Assembly (NCBI GenBank): GCA_943736015.1
Contig: OX031072.1
Span: forward strand, 382,001 to 446,000
DNA: 64,000 nucleotides
Direction of reading: 5' to 3'
From: Tridacna crocea
Lineage: Eukaryota; Mollusca; Bivalvia; Cardiida; Cardiidae
Positions 11,036 to 19,853 of the stretch are shown here, in pieces. The notes under the pieces are model-generated. The model worked only from the letters and a program-made list of their open reading frames with translations, ran no database searches and had not been told where the DNA came from. A program made the translations under genes and the position numbers. Within the stretch, counting starts at the first letter, position 1; every line of letters begins with the position of its first letter.

Positions 11036-11135
11036 AAGGTGGACAGCCTTGGAAAACATTGTGGCACAGAGAGAAATTGCTAGTCATTACTCCTTTTTCA
11101 CAGATGTTTTCCATACCTTTAAAAATGACAGTTTC
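11036..11135 (-). mobile_element. TTAA-MITE core fragment
   Basis: Only the hairpin region remains: GGAAAACATTGTGGCACAG and CACAGATGTTTTCC flank a shortened AAATTGCTAGTCATTACTCC apex, closest to family C. Both ends are missing. Confidence 0.5.
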
Positions 11136-11316
11136 CTTTTGTAAATGTTTCAGTTATATCATGGCAGCCAGTGCACCTATCTATGCTTCCCGGGGATTTC
11201 TTTTTTAACCACTACTCTGCACAGTATTCTTTTCAAAGCACTGGCTGCTTTCCCACATAACAAAAAAAAAAACAATGATCAGTAGTGAGAGAGGTATGCA
11301 TCCTATCGCAATGACT

Positions 11317-11548
11317 TTAACCCTTTCCCAAACAAGCCCTGGTTTTTACGGGTCTGGAATAGTAGCCTTTTGAAAACATTGTGTGAAAAGGAGAAAATGC
11401 TGGTAACCAGCGTTTTCTCCTTTTCCCACAGTGTTTTCTATCCTTCCCAGAACAAATTTCAATTTTTTATTTACCTTTATTTTGTTGTCTGCAAATCCTT
11501 TCAATTTGGACCTGCAGTCTAAAATTTTCTCTTGTGGTAAAGAGTTAA
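11317..11548 (-). mobile_element. TTAA-MITE family A
   Basis: Both TTAA are present (11317-11320 and 11545-11548). The left end has the CCCTTTCCC variant and the right end the GGTAAAGAG variant, a mixture of two terminal subtypes. One stem position is unpaired (CATTGTG left, CAGTGTT right). Confidence 0.87.
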
Positions 11549-11683
11549 TCAATCCTTGCAAAGAAACTGGCCAAGACAGGGATGAAACCAGCTATCCTAT
11601 GTTCTCATCTCCTGTATGTTACCAACTGTGCTACTAGGCCTGAGCCTGAAATGTATGTAACATTGCAGTGGTACATTACAGAT

Positions 11684-11912
11684 TTAACCCTTTTCAAAAC
11701 AACAAATTTTGGACTCTTCCAAACCAACAGAGTTTGCAGACGACAATTTTAGATTTGGAGAAAATGGCAGAAAGTTCTCAAAGAAGGGTAGGAAACGCTG
11801 TGGGAAAATGAGAAATTGCTCATTTCGAGCATTTTCTCCTTTTCCCACAGTGTTTTCAAAAGACTTTTACTGCAGACACGTAAAAACCAGGGCTTGTTTG
11901 GGAAATGGTTAA
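11684..11912 (+). mobile_element. TTAA-MITE family B
   Basis: TTAA occurs at 11684-11687 and 11909-11912. The stem GAAACGCTGTGGGAAAATGAG pairs with CTCCTTTTCCCACAGTGTTTTC, apex ATTGCTCATTTCGAGCAT. Confidence 0.88.
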
Positions 11913-12057
11913 AAGTGACATATAGAGAGGTTAACCTGGTAGAATTTACCATTCTTACTGGAAGATAAGAGAATCTATTTGTTTTGACATATCATAAAAT
12001 CGTGATTTTATTCCAAGATAATAAATGACTAGTAAATCATGAACTACATGTACTTTA

Positions 12058-12284
12058 CTCCTCATTCAAAAAAAAAACTTTTAGACTCTATCAAAATTAA
12101 AGTCTTTTATAAACAGTGTCATTATCCTCAGAAACTGTTGATAGTATTTGTCTTTGGAAAGGAAAAAACACTACGGGAAAAGGAGAAAATGCTGGTTACC
12201 AGCATTTTCTCCTTTTCCCAGAATGTTTTCAAAAGCCTTCTTCCTCTGTCACATTAAATTTCGAGATTTTGTTTGTTTAGGGTT
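12058..12284 (+). mobile_element. TTAA-MITE family A, decayed ends
   Basis: The central GGGAAAAGGAGAAAATGCTGG and its complement are perfect. Both TTAA are lost (left TCATTCAAAAA, right TTTGTTTAGGG), so this is an older insertion. Confidence 0.72.
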
Positions 12285-12629
12285 CTCTGACCTTAGTATC
12301 TCAAGTTTACATAAAACCAGGTCAGACAGGTTGTGAAATCAGAGTTCCTTCAGAGGAAAAGGTTGGATTTTCCTTACACACTTAAAATCATTCATTTAAT
12401 AGCACTATACTGAAGAAAATCCTGTATCTGCAAGATTAGATACATGATTAATATGATGTATCTTTATTTGATCATTTCAGCCTCTACTTTGTGCGGTAGG
12501 TGTTTTTGTTCACTTTCAACAATATCTCAGTTACATCAAAGATTGGATTATTTGACTCTTTACTTTTTCGTATAATACAAAATGCTAAATGAAATCTTTT
12601 TTTTTTGCATAATTTCATGATGTATCAAT

Positions 12630-13080
12630 TAGATATTTCTTTATTTCATGCTTTCCGGTAGGATATCGAGAAATAGCAGGGAAAATGTTTTTCGATCTTA
12701 CACTGGTACCACCAGTGGAAATACCGATTTTCACGTTCTTGTTGCCTAGGTAAATTGCGCATGCCTAACAACCAGATGGGAAATATGACGTCATATACCT
12801 TAAATTTCTCGCGCTTGACGTAACGTTGCTACCGGGAGGGGTACGCCACGGGGAATAAGGGAAAAGAACTGTACTGAATTTTGATAAAGCTCCTCCCAGA
12901 AAGGGTTAAAAGCATAAAATAAATAGAATATTTGTTTTTTTCGGTGAAAGATCGAAATTTATTTCATCTCGTGAACACCATCGGTAATATTTTCACTGAC
13001 GTGGCTGCGCCACTTGTGAAAATATTACCGATGGTGTCCACTCGATGAAATAAATTTCGATCTTTCACCGAAAGAAACAA
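12630..13080 (+). repeat. 0.5-kb dispersed repeat R, copy 3 of 3 (best preserved)
   Basis: Contains CATGCTTTCCGGTAGG, CCTAGGTAAATTGCGCATGC, ATGACGTCATATAC and, at about 12938-13072, a perfect-looking inverted repeat of about 57 bp per arm (CGGTGAAAGATCGAAATTT to its complement) around TGACGTGGCTGCGCCA. Frames inside it on the minus strand are not coding. Confidence 0.72.
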
Positions 13081-13157
13081 ATATCCTCTATACATTCTAT
13101 GGTGGCATATTTCTGCCTTGAGATAGAAGAAAACTATCATGATAACTTGGGAAGATA

Positions 13158-13386
13158 TTAACCCTTTCCCAAACGACAAACTTTTGGACTAGACCAAATT
13201 CAAAGCATTTGCAGACGACAATTCAACTCTTGTTGAAAAGATTATTTCTGTCTATGATAGGGTAGAAAACATTGTGGGAAAAGGAGAAAATGCTGGTTAC
13301 CAGCATTTTCTCCTTTTCCCACAATGTTTTCAAAAGGCTAATATTCTAGACCCGTAAAATTCTGGGATTGTTTTGGAAAAGGTTAA
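13158..13386 (+). mobile_element. TTAA-MITE family A
   Basis: TTAA at both ends. The hairpin at 13267-13334 is perfect around CTGGTTACCAG. The right end reads GGAAAAGGTTAA. Confidence 0.9.
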
Positions 13387-13722
13387 GGAACATGTAAAAT
13401 GATTGAAATTTCCAAGTTTTCTAATCTGCAAAATTACATGATATACAAGTATCTATATTGGTATTCTGAGCTTGTGCTGCTTTGGTAACAAGGGAAGAGG
13501 GCGGGGCAGCATTAATGTCAGTTTTCACAGTAATTAATTCAGTTGAATCAAAGATTTAATTTTTTTTTTTTTTCAATAATACCAAACAAAAAACAATGTG
13601 AAACTGTCTGCTTTTTTTAACGTTGTTTTATGCAAACAGTTGAAAACCTGAGGGATTGTTTATCCAAGTGTGGTTTCTAATATACATGTACGATCCCTAC
13701 CCAAGTGTTAAACATTCTACAG

Positions 13723-13918
13723 TTGTCACCACATCTGCCAAGACTTGCCATGGCCATAATCATGGTTGTAGTGCGGAGATTAACACAGCCATAGAAAACG
13801 TGGACCTATTTTTCACCGTGCAATTCTGCAGCACCATCTTGAACTTCAACTGTGATGATCATATTCTGACACAAGATGAGCAAGTCTGTGGAAGTAACGG
13901 AGTCACCTACGATAATCA
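13723..13918 (+). CDS. Kazal-domain protein gene, internal exon (first half of Kazal domain 1)
   Basis: First exon recognised of a gene for a secreted-type protease-inhibitor-like protein. A pyrimidine-rich acceptor (ATTCTACAG at 13714-13722) opens the exon in phase 1, and GT at 13919 closes it in phase 2. It encodes a Cys/His-rich lead (CHGHNHGC), then FC, NC and VCGSNGVTYDN, which are cysteines 1-3 of a Kazal domain and its hallmark CGSxGxTYxN. Cysteines 4-6 come from the next exon. The second residue after cysteine 2, the usual P1 site, is Asp, which is uncommon. No upstream signal-peptide exon was found, so the amino end of the protein is missing from this annotation. The frame extends upstream to 13656, but that part lies in the intron. 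Confidence 0.85.
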
Positions 13919-14220
13919 GTAAGCCGATTATTCATTTATGATTTGTGATATCAGTGTCAGCCACATTTATTTTTCCAAAGGACTAAGGTCCAGGGAATGA
14001 GGGGGAGCCAAATATTGTCAGTCCTGGAGCAGATGAAATCTTCCCGAAAGTTTCATCATGCCATGACAATGCACACGGTGCTGTCTATGAGGTACTGCTT
14101 CATCCTGTTGGAACCAAATATCTTTTAATCTCCTGTTCTCTGTAAAGCTGGCAAAAACTTTTTTTTTTTCCCAATGTCAGGTAACATTCACTGATTACTA
14201 CCTATGTCTCTCCAACTTGT

Positions 14221-14448
14221 TTAACCCTTTCCCAAATGACAAAATTTAGACTGTTCCAAACTCAAAGTGTTTGCAGATGACAATTTTGAATTTGATGAGA
14301 ATGGCAGAAAGTTTTCCAATAGGCTAGAAAACACTGTGGGAAAAGGAGAAATTGCTCGTACCGAGCAATTTCTCCATTTCCCACAGTGTTTTCTAAAGAC
14401 TTGTACTGCAGACACATAAAAACCAGGGCTTGTTTGGGAAAGAGTTAG
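14221..14448 (+). mobile_element. TTAA-MITE family B, intronic
   Basis: Left TTAA at 14221; the right site is mutated to TTAG. The stem is the C:G variant in both arms (AAAACACTGTGGG with CCCACAGTGTTTT), apex GAAATTGCTCGTACCGAGC. Confidence 0.88.
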
Positions 14449-15282
14449 AAAAAAAAATGGCCAATCACACCAATGTAAATTAATGCCGCTGGTACGGTAA
14501 TTTTTTAATAATGTAGAGATTTTTCATATTAGGTAAAGCCTGTATAATGGAAAACAGCTATTTCCACTAAAATATCATCCTGCAAAATCAGCTATAATTA
14601 AAAATGAGTATTATTGAACTACTTTCACCTTTTCATTTTTTCCATTTATTCCTTCTTTGAATTATCATTTATAAATCTAAAACCGCTATATTCTCAACTG
14701 AAAAAGAGAAAATAATTACCTCCCTTTTTAGAAAACAAACAACAGTATCAAAAAATAGTTTCAAGATAGACATAAATGGAATTTCTGATCTGTTAGAAAT
14801 GTGCATTAATATTGTTTCTACACAAATCCTTATTTATCCTTATTTAACAACTTATTAGAATTTTTCCAAATGTTCACTGGAAGTGCATTACACAGATCTT
14901 ACCTTAAATGTGAAGCATCACCCTATATAGGACATACAGTATACAGACATACAGACTTCATGAAACTTTCAGGAAAACTTCATCTGCTTCAAGACTGACA
15001 ATGTTTGGCCCCCTAATTACCCGGCATTCATTTTTGGAACTTTTCCTTGTGGGGAGACTTGAAAGTAAATATACTTTCACCTTAATCAAACACTGTTGGA
15101 GAGTTGAAGTATGCTATTCCTCGAGAGATGAGAAAAATAAATCTAAAACTGTGTTCATTGGTGATGGCAAACATCAACAGAGGCTTCATGTTGCAATAAC
15201 CCAGGAAGGACCTCATAATTATTGAGCATACCATGTGAATGTTTTTAAAAAGCTTGTCCTATTTTATTAAAAATGTGAATAC

Positions 15283-15512
15283 TTAACCCTTTACTCCATA
15301 GATACTCATTTCTACACATTGCTTGCAGGAGCCTTCGGAAAACATTGTGGCAAAAGGTGAAATTGCTCGTGACGAGCAATTTCACCTTTTACCACAATGT
15401 TTTCTACACTATCAAAAGGTGTCATATACACATAGGAGACGGCTTCATCCTTGCTGTTATTTTAGGGTCAATTAGAAATACCATAGAAATGCCTTATTGG
15501 GTAAAGGGTTAA
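15283..15512 (+). mobile_element. TTAA-MITE family C, intronic
   Basis: Type copy of family C. TTAA at 15283-15286 and 15509-15512, left end CCCTTTACTCCATAGATACT, right end GCCTTATTGGGTAAAGGG. The hairpin has GGAAAACATTGTGGCAAAAGG as outer stem, shared with families A and B, but the apex is TGAAATTGCTCGTGACGAGC. The subterminal block GTCATATACACATAGGAGAC is unrelated to that of family A. Confidence 0.88.
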
Positions 15513-15865
15513 AGTACTTCACATTGTGTATCAAGCAAAAGCAAAAATGTACTTATTGTAGAATACTGTGATATAAATATAGCAAGGTATGTGGTGGCGG
15601 AAAAATATTACAGATTGAAACTGTTTCAGATATTATGAATCACCCTGTATACATTAGTTTATTACTATAACAGACAATTTTAACGAATAAACTTGTACTA
15701 CCGAAACTGTATAACCAGAAGTTTGTGTCTGTGTCAAAAACAGTAAGAAAATATTTATCTTACGAGGTATTTTCATGGCAAATAAGGACTTAACGGGTAA
15801 AATAATCTGCCAGCGAAACAAAATAATGCTGAGAAGAAAAGGGTAAAGACAATTTCATTACCTAA

Positions 15866-15938
15866 ATTTGACAATAACACAACTTCTGATTGGTTAAACC
15901 ATTTGGTTTAGCCAATCAGAAGCTGTGTTAATGTCAAA
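15866..15938. repeat. Palindrome, intronic
   Basis: TTTGACAATAACACAACTTC followed by TGATTGGTTAAACCA faces TGGTTTAGCCAATCA and GAAGCTGTGTTAATGTCAAA, about 35 bp per arm with four mismatches and almost no loop. Confidence 0.75.
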
Positions 15939-16053
15939 AGTAGAAAATTCCGGAGAATAAACCTTAAAGCTTTTCAGGAATGTTCTGTGAATACACTGGC
16001 CAGCTGGGTTATCTTTAACCTCTGTATACTCAAATTTATTCCTTTTTCTACAG

Positions 16054-16659
16054 CTGCCTCTTTACTCAAGCCCGGTGTAAGGACGCTTCACATATCCATG
16101 GCAACCACAATGTCAAACTAGGGATTCGAAACCATGGCCCATGTGCAACTCCTATGACTATCCCAGATACAACATCTCTCATTACAATTGCTACTGCTTT
16201 GCCCACAGCTTTACCTTTGAGCTCAACTGTGGATACATCCAACAAATTATCATCAAGTCAGAAGCCTTTGTTCACACAACCTTCTACATCAACCCTTCAA
16301 CCATTATCATCCCAAGCACCATTATTGCAAGCATCAACAGTACTTGCGTCGTTGTCAAGTGATAGTACAACCAGCTTGTCAAAGCACACAATTCAAGCAT
16401 CAACAGTACTTGCGTCGTTATCAAGTGATAGTACAACCAGCTTGTCAAAGCCCACAATGCAAGCATCAACAATTCTTGCAGTATTATCCAGTGAAAGCAC
16501 AACCAACTTACCAGGGCTCACAATGCCAACAACCATGGTCTCGACTGTAGATCCAGGTCATGAGGTGGTCCTTAATGTTTTCTGCAAGAATGCAGATTCT
16601 CTCACTTGTACTGGATTTAATGTTATTTGTGGATCAGATGGACAGTTTTATCCAAATGA
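16054..16659 (+). CDS. Kazal-domain protein gene, internal exon (end of Kazal 1, Ser/Thr linker, start of Kazal 2)
   Basis: The acceptor TTTTTCTACAG precedes 16054; the donor is GTAAGTAT at 16660. Completing the split codon gives CLFTQARC then GPC, cysteines 4-6 of Kazal 1. A linker of about 130 residues follows, about half Ser/Thr, with Pro and hydrophobic residues, as in mucin-like O-glycosylated linkers (inference). It contains three 22-residue units starting QASTVLASLSSDSTT, at DNA 16328, 16394 and 16460. The exon ends with FC, TC and ICGSDGQFYPN of Kazal 2. The exon length (606) keeps frame with both neighbours. Confidence 0.88.
16328..16525 (+). repeat. Coding tandem repeat, 3 x 66 bp
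   Basis: Three exact-length units (16328-16393, 16394-16459, 16460-16525) in the linker exon. The first two are almost identical; the third is diverged (QASTILAVLSSESTTNLPG). The unit is a multiple of three, so copy-number change would not break the frame. Confidence 0.9.
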
Positions 16660-16701
16660 GTAAGTATTTCTGAGCTTTAAATTCATGGCGTACACTTTGG
16701 T

Positions 16702-16795
16702 GAGAGAGAGAGAGCGAGAGCAAGAGAGACAGACAGACGGACAGACAGAGAATCAGAGACAGACAGACAGAAACAGAGAGAGAGAGAGCAACACA
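16702..16795. repeat. (GA)n / (GACA)n simple repeats
   Basis: GAGAGAGAGAGCGAGAG then GACAGACAGACGGACAGACA. A similar purine tract occurs at 17130-17260. Both are intronic microsatellites; minus-strand frames over them are artefacts. Confidence 0.85.
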
Positions 16796-16857
16796 AAGAA
16801 CCACATTAGAAAATAAGCGGACCTTTGAGGATCAGATGGATACTTTTACCCAAGTGA

Positions 16858-17086
16858 TTAACTCTTTACCATATGAGAAAATTTTAGACTGGTCCAAATT
16901 GAAAGCATTTACAGACAACATTATAAAGGTGACTGAAAAATTGAAATTTGTTCTGGGAAGGGTAGAAAACACTGTGGGAAAAGGAGAAAATGCTGGTTAC
17001 CAGCATTTTCTCCTTTTTCCACAGTGTTTTCAAAAGGCTTCTTTCTCAGGGGTGTCAAAAGTAGGGATTTTGTGGTAATGGGTTAA
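16858..17086 (+). mobile_element. TTAA-MITE family A, intronic
   Basis: TTAA at 16858-16861 and 17083-17086. Stem AAAACACTGTGGGAAAAGG against CCTTTTTCCACAGTGTTTT, the C:G stem variant in both arms. The long frame across it (ending [12 protein letters not shown]...) is the translation of the hairpin and recurs at other copies. Confidence 0.9.
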
Positions 17087-17550
17087 GTAAGTACATTTAA
17101 TCATTTAATTCATTAGTCACAGTTTGGTGAGGGAAAGAGAATGAAATAGAAATAGAGAGGCATACAGAGAGAGAGAAAATGAGACATACAGAGAGACAGA
17201 CAGACAGGCAGACAGACAGAGAATCGAGACAGAGACAGACAGAGAGAAGAGAGAGAATGTGGGATGCAAAAGAACAGCACAATAAGGGGCTGGTAAACAA
17301 AATGTTCTCCTTTTTCCATTTGTTTCCAAAAAACATCCTCCCAATCTAAGGCATTCCTTTTAATGAAATTCAACACCTATACAATATAATTATATAAGTC
17401 TTATATATTTAGTTACATAGATGGCCAAGTTTGTCGAAATACGAACGCCTGCACTCCCTATCCATATTGTAGCCTAAGAAAAAACACAGAACTATCTCAT
17501 GCAGGGGTTATAACAGAAGAAATGTGACAGCATTATGTATTATCTTTCAG

Positions 17551-17629
17551 ATGTGATTTTTTGAAGGCCAACTGCAATGACCCTACACTCACAAAATCCC
17601 AAGACTTTTCACTTTGCTCGGGTTCATAG
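17551..17629 (+). CDS. Kazal-domain protein gene, last exon (end of Kazal 2 and stop)
   Basis: The acceptor TTATCTTTCAG ends at 17550. The joined codon gives NECDFLKANC, then SLC, cysteines 4-6 of Kazal 2, then Gly-Ser and stop TAG at 17627-17629. Both Kazal domains therefore have all six cysteines. P1 of domain 2 by position would be Gly. The protein ends at once after the second domain. The gene is convergent with the serine-protease gene whose stop is at 19689. A second, phase-compatible acceptor at 17411 could give an alternative ending (see findings). Confidence 0.87.
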
Positions 17630-17673
17630 TAATTTCATACTTTCACTCTGACATGTAACTTATTGATGTTGTC

Positions 17674-17679
17674 AATAAA
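17674..17679 (+). promoter_or_regulatory. Polyadenylation signal AATAAA
   Basis: AATAAA 45 bp after the stop codon of the Kazal gene, the expected distance for a short 3' UTR. Confidence 0.65.
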
Positions 17680-17894
17680 CTATGCCAAGTATTTACTGTT
17701 CCAGGTTTAAATTGCTGATAAGCATTGGTTTTAAATGTGTGAATCAGATCTGGTTACTGGTATAACTTTAAGAAAATCAATTAGAACAATTTTAGTTGTA
17801 TGGCCAATATCGAGGTGCGAACATCATCTTCCACAGCTGTGAACAAGTTTCCAAGTCCCCTGCCACCTGACCTTAGAACAAACTGATTTTTAGT

Positions 17895-18076
17895 TTAACT
17901 CTTTACCACACGAGAAAATTTTAGACTGGTCCAAATTGAAAGCATTTGCAGACGACAAAATAAAGGTGACTAAAAAAAAATTTTGGTTACCAGCATTTTC
18001 TCCTTTTTCCACAGTGTTTTCAAAAGGCTTCTTTCTCAGGGGCATCAAAGTAGGAGATTGTGTGGTAAAGGGTTAA
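17895..18076 (+). mobile_element. TTAA-MITE family A, left hairpin arm deleted
   Basis: Has both ends, but the sequence jumps from the GTGACTAAAAAAA region straight to TGGTTACCAGCATTTTC, losing the first stem arm. It shares its right TTAA (18073-18076) with the next copy. Confidence 0.82.
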
Positions 18077-18301
18077 CTCTTTACCACATGACAAAATTTT
18101 AGACTCGTTCAAATTGAAAGCATTTGCGGACGAAAAAATAAAGGGGACTGAAAAATTGAAATTTGTTCTGGGAAGGGTAGAAAACACTGTGGGAAAAGGA
18201 GAAAATGCTGGTTACCAGCATTTTCTCCTTTTCCTACAGTGTTTTCAAAAGGCTTCTTTCTCAGGGGCGTCAAAATTAGGGATTGTGTGGTAATAGGTTA
18301 A
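18073..18301 (+). mobile_element. TTAA-MITE family A
   Basis: Abuts the previous copy through one shared TTAA, with a right TTAA at 18298-18301. Hairpin nearly perfect (TTTTCCTACAGTGTTTT has one mismatch). Confidence 0.88.
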
Positions 18302-18550
18302 AACATTGAGTACGCTGATGAAGTAGAATTTTCCTTCTGAGTGCCCAAATTCAATGAAAACTGATGTCAATGGGAAATGACGTCACTGAAATCATGGTAA
18401 TGTGCTAAACTGTGTAGGGTAGCCCATAATCTTGATGTTAATTTTGATAGACACCACAATTTTGGATGTTGTGTTGATGGTGAAGTCATGTATAAGGGGC
18501 TCCCGTGAGGGAAACGGCTTTTACGTTGGTTTTGCCAGTGTACATGATAA

Positions 18551-19128
18551 TACGAGGGGAGGTCAATAAGTTCGTAGAACTCAGTATTTTTCTATACAAT
18601 TCAAAATTTCTTCTTGCATTTTTTGGCAGTATAAACCTTTGTCATTTGAATTATAACAACCATTTAGTCAGCTCTTACTTTTTTTTTTGCACTTCCTTTT
18701 TATTGGAAAACCTATATCCATCGGCAAAAATGGAAAGTCAGAAGCCACTCTGTAGCAGACTTGAGCTCATTATTGTCCGGAAATCTCGCTCCAAGCAAGT
18801 GGGATATCGAATTTCAGAACAGACAATAATCACTTGGGGCCAGGTCTGGACTGTATGGTGGGTGATTTAACTGCTCGAGCTTGCACTCACGAATAGCCAC
18901 TTGTACAACTCTGGACTTGTGCTCTGAACTCAATATTCTGACTTTTCATTTTTGTCTATGGGTATAGGTTTTCCAACAAAAAGTAAGAGCAAAAACTGTA
19001 AAGTGTTGACTGAATGGCTTTTATCATTCAACTGGAAAAGGTTTATACTGCACAGAAATAAAAGAAAAACATTTGAATTGTAAAGAAAAAAAAATCGAGT
19101 TCTACAAACTTATCGATCTCCCCTCGTA
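18551..19128 (-). mobile_element. Mariner-type element, deleted, with long inverted repeats
   Basis: TA at 18551 and 19127 flanks inverted ends CGAGGGGAGGTCAATAAGTT and its near-complement ending CTCCCCTCG. The inverted similarity extends about 200 bp inward from each end. The centre, on the minus strand at about 18817-18900, encodes a transposase piece with AIRECKLEQLNHPPYSPD followed by LAPSDYCLF and a stop. HPPYSPDLAPSDY is a hallmark of mariner transposases near the last catalytic Asp. Most of the transposase is missing, so the element cannot act alone. The 121-codon plus-strand frame at 18505-18870 is a shadow. Confidence 0.85.
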
Positions 19129-19189
19129 TGTGTTCAGAGCATGATTATTATCCAATCAGATGACGAAAAAATTTCTTTGCAGTACAATA

Positions 19190-19285
19190 AAATTACCAGC
19201 ATTTTCTCCTTTTCCTACAACGTTTTCAAAAGGCTTCTTTCACAGGGGTGTTAACAGTTGGGATTGTGTGTGGTAAAGGTTTTAA
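19190..19285 (+). mobile_element. TTAA-MITE family A, right half only
   Basis: Begins at TTACCAGCATTTTCTCC and runs to the TTAA shared with the next copy. The left half is missing. Confidence 0.72.
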
Positions 19286-19511
19286 CACTTTACAAAATGA
19301 CAAAAATTTTACACTGATCCAAATTTAAAGCATTTGCAAGAACAAATTAAATGTGACCTTAACACCTAAAGTTTGCTTTTGGAAGGGTAGAAAACATTGT
19401 GGGGAAAGGAGAAAATGCTGTTTATCAGCATTTTCTCCTTTTCCCACAATGTTTTCACAGACCTTTAGCCTTAAGGATATTAAAACATGGGACTGTGTGG
19501 TAAAGCTTTAA
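19282..19511 (+). mobile_element. TTAA-MITE family A
   Basis: TTAA at 19282-19285 and 19508-19511. The apex TGCTGTTTATCAGCA shows a change on one side. It is the closest repeat downstream of the protease stop codon (19689). Confidence 0.87.
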
Positions 19512-19688
19512 TTAGAACATAGTGATTTTTCAGACTTATAAAATGAAGTTTATCCCATAATTACAAAGAAAAATGTTTCACCATTTCAAATCATTCATTA
19601 GTCTCTGACATACTACAAGTTAATAAAGTTATTATCGTAATTCCAAACTTCTGATATCAGCCCTTCATTCTGCTCGCAAACTTTCCAG

Positions 19689-19853
19689 TTACACCCCTGG
19701 AACAATAATTCTGATCCACTCTACAAAATCTGACACTCGGGAAAACACTCCTGGGTACTTGTCTGGGTTGTCTCTGCTTGTAAAACTAGCAACACCGACC
19801 TGTATCCATTGATTGCGGTCGTTTTTACAAACAAGTGGTGCCCCTGAGTCACC
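19689..19853 (-). CDS. Serine protease exon 7 (catalytic Ser, stop)
   Basis: The acceptor TTACTTCCAG lies before 19853 on the minus strand. The exon starts in frame with GDSGAPLVC and runs through VGVASFTSR and [15 protein letters not shown] to the TAA at 19689-19691. SFT replaces the usual SWG of positions 214-216, and no Cys is present where C220 is expected. Confidence 0.92.
   Translation of the reverse strand, partial: GDSGAPLVCKNDRNQWIQVGVASFTSRDNPDKYPGVFSRVSDFVEWIRIIVPGV

Larger units (their letters stand above)
13919..16053 (+). other. Intron of the Kazal gene
   Basis: GT at 13919 and CTACAG ending at 16053. Holds one family B MITE, one family C MITE and a strong palindrome at 15866-15938. 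A 74-codon frame at 15001-15225 has no acceptor or donor in phase and is treated as chance. Confidence 0.75.

Noticed and set aside
12481-12495. 15-nt micro-exon (ATTTCAG before, GTAGGT after) as an upstream exon of the Kazal gene
   Set aside because: Splice-like words alone at this length are expected by chance; phase and partner exons cannot be checked.
15001-15225. 74-codon ORF as an extra exon of the Kazal gene
   Set aside because: Exons 13723-13918 and 16054-16659 join in phase to give a complete Kazal domain; inserting this frame would break it.
16836-17078. Small protein with [21 protein letters not shown]
   Set aside because: This peptide recurs at many loci because it is the translation of the MITE hairpin (also near 11346, 38033, 43344, 44586, 45401 and 60000). 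It follows the palindrome, not a gene.
17097-17376. Cys/Ser/Leu-rich membrane-like ORFs on the minus strand
   Set aside because: They translate a GACA/GAGA repeat in an intron of the Kazal gene.
18505-18870. 121-codon plus-strand ORF
   Set aside because: It overlaps a mariner relic whose true coding sense is the minus strand.
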